Source: Pelagophyceae sp. CCMP2097 (Eukaryota > Sar > Pelagophyceae). From it: DNA of 14,829 nt. The DNA is taken from assembly GCA_026770575.1 (NCBI GenBank), contig MU657164.1:320032-334860 (forward strand). The letters are read 5' to 3'. Below the pieces are notes generated by a model, which was not told the origin of the DNA, ran no database searches, and worked only from the letters and a program-made list of their open reading frames with translations. A program made the translations under genes and the position numbers. Of the stretch, positions 14,689 to 14,829 are shown in pieces. Position 1 is the first letter of the stretch. Every line of letters starts with the position of its first letter.

Positions 14689-14719
<31 letters not shown>

Positions 14720-14744
14720 TTGTCTGTCTGTTTGTCTGTCTGTC
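14689..14744 (+). repeat. TGTC tetranucleotide microsatellite
   Basis: About fourteen TGTC units with three TGTT interruptions at irregular intervals (two or three TGTC units between them). Confidence 0.95.
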
Positions 14745-14829
14745 GCCGGGTCCATCCGTGAGGTTCCACCTTTGGGAAGAAAAAAACAGCAACTCGGCCG
14801 ATTTAGCGATTGGTGGTTGATGCGATTGC

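Noticed and set aside
14689..14744. Telomere-like repeat
   Set aside because: The unit is TGTC/TGTT, not a known telomere motif, and unique sequence follows it.
1..14829. tRNA or rRNA genes
   Set aside because: No cloverleaf with a TTCGANTC-type arm and acceptor stem, and no conserved rRNA stretch, was seen by eye on either strand. A covariance-model scan would be needed to exclude them fully.

Overview
The window looks like gene-poor, repeat-rich nuclear DNA from a GC-rich eukaryote. Reasons: coding pieces read well only as exons with nearby GT/AG splice signals; the recognisable domains are eukaryotic (helicase-associated domains, PUB, a PHD-type zinc finger, a Ty1/copia RNase H remnant, possibly the end of a SNF2 helicase); and there are no bacterial-style gene clusters. 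Tandem helicase-associated domains and cysteine-rich PHD-like fingers in GC-rich DNA recall microalgae such as pelagophytes or other stramenopiles. That placement is inference.

Layout. Positions 1-1348 are mostly unassigned, with a decayed copia RNase H fragment on the minus strand (459-701). A long inverted-repeat element fills 1349-2161. After an unassigned stretch comes an 876-bp element (3119-3994) with terminal inverted repeats, TA flanks, 14-bp subterminal repeats and an AT-richer interior. A PUB-domain exon lies on the minus strand at 4454-4741. From about 4846 to 9015 the DNA is a mosaic of short-period tandem arrays (13, 14, about 15 and 22 bp units). Two related ~210-bp inverted-repeat-ended elements (4941-5158 and 5902-6103) sit in or between these arrays. 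Positions 9016-9900 are GC-rich and low in complexity. A two-exon PHD-finger gene is proposed on the minus strand at 9915-10509. Three more foldback structures follow (10666-11235, 11251-11424, 12254-12511). The best-supported coding exon is 12787-13389 on the plus strand, with two tandem helicase-associated domains. The right end holds a ~105-120-bp tandem repeat, a possible SNF2 C-terminal remnant, a strong hairpin and a TGTC microsatellite.

The genes show no sign of working together; they look like separate exons or relics among repeats. The most notable feature is the density of unrelated inverted-repeat (foldback/MITE-like) elements alongside satellites of near-constant period. I see no convincing new multi-gene system, tRNA, rRNA or CRISPR array. 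All identities, boundaries and splice sites were read by eye.
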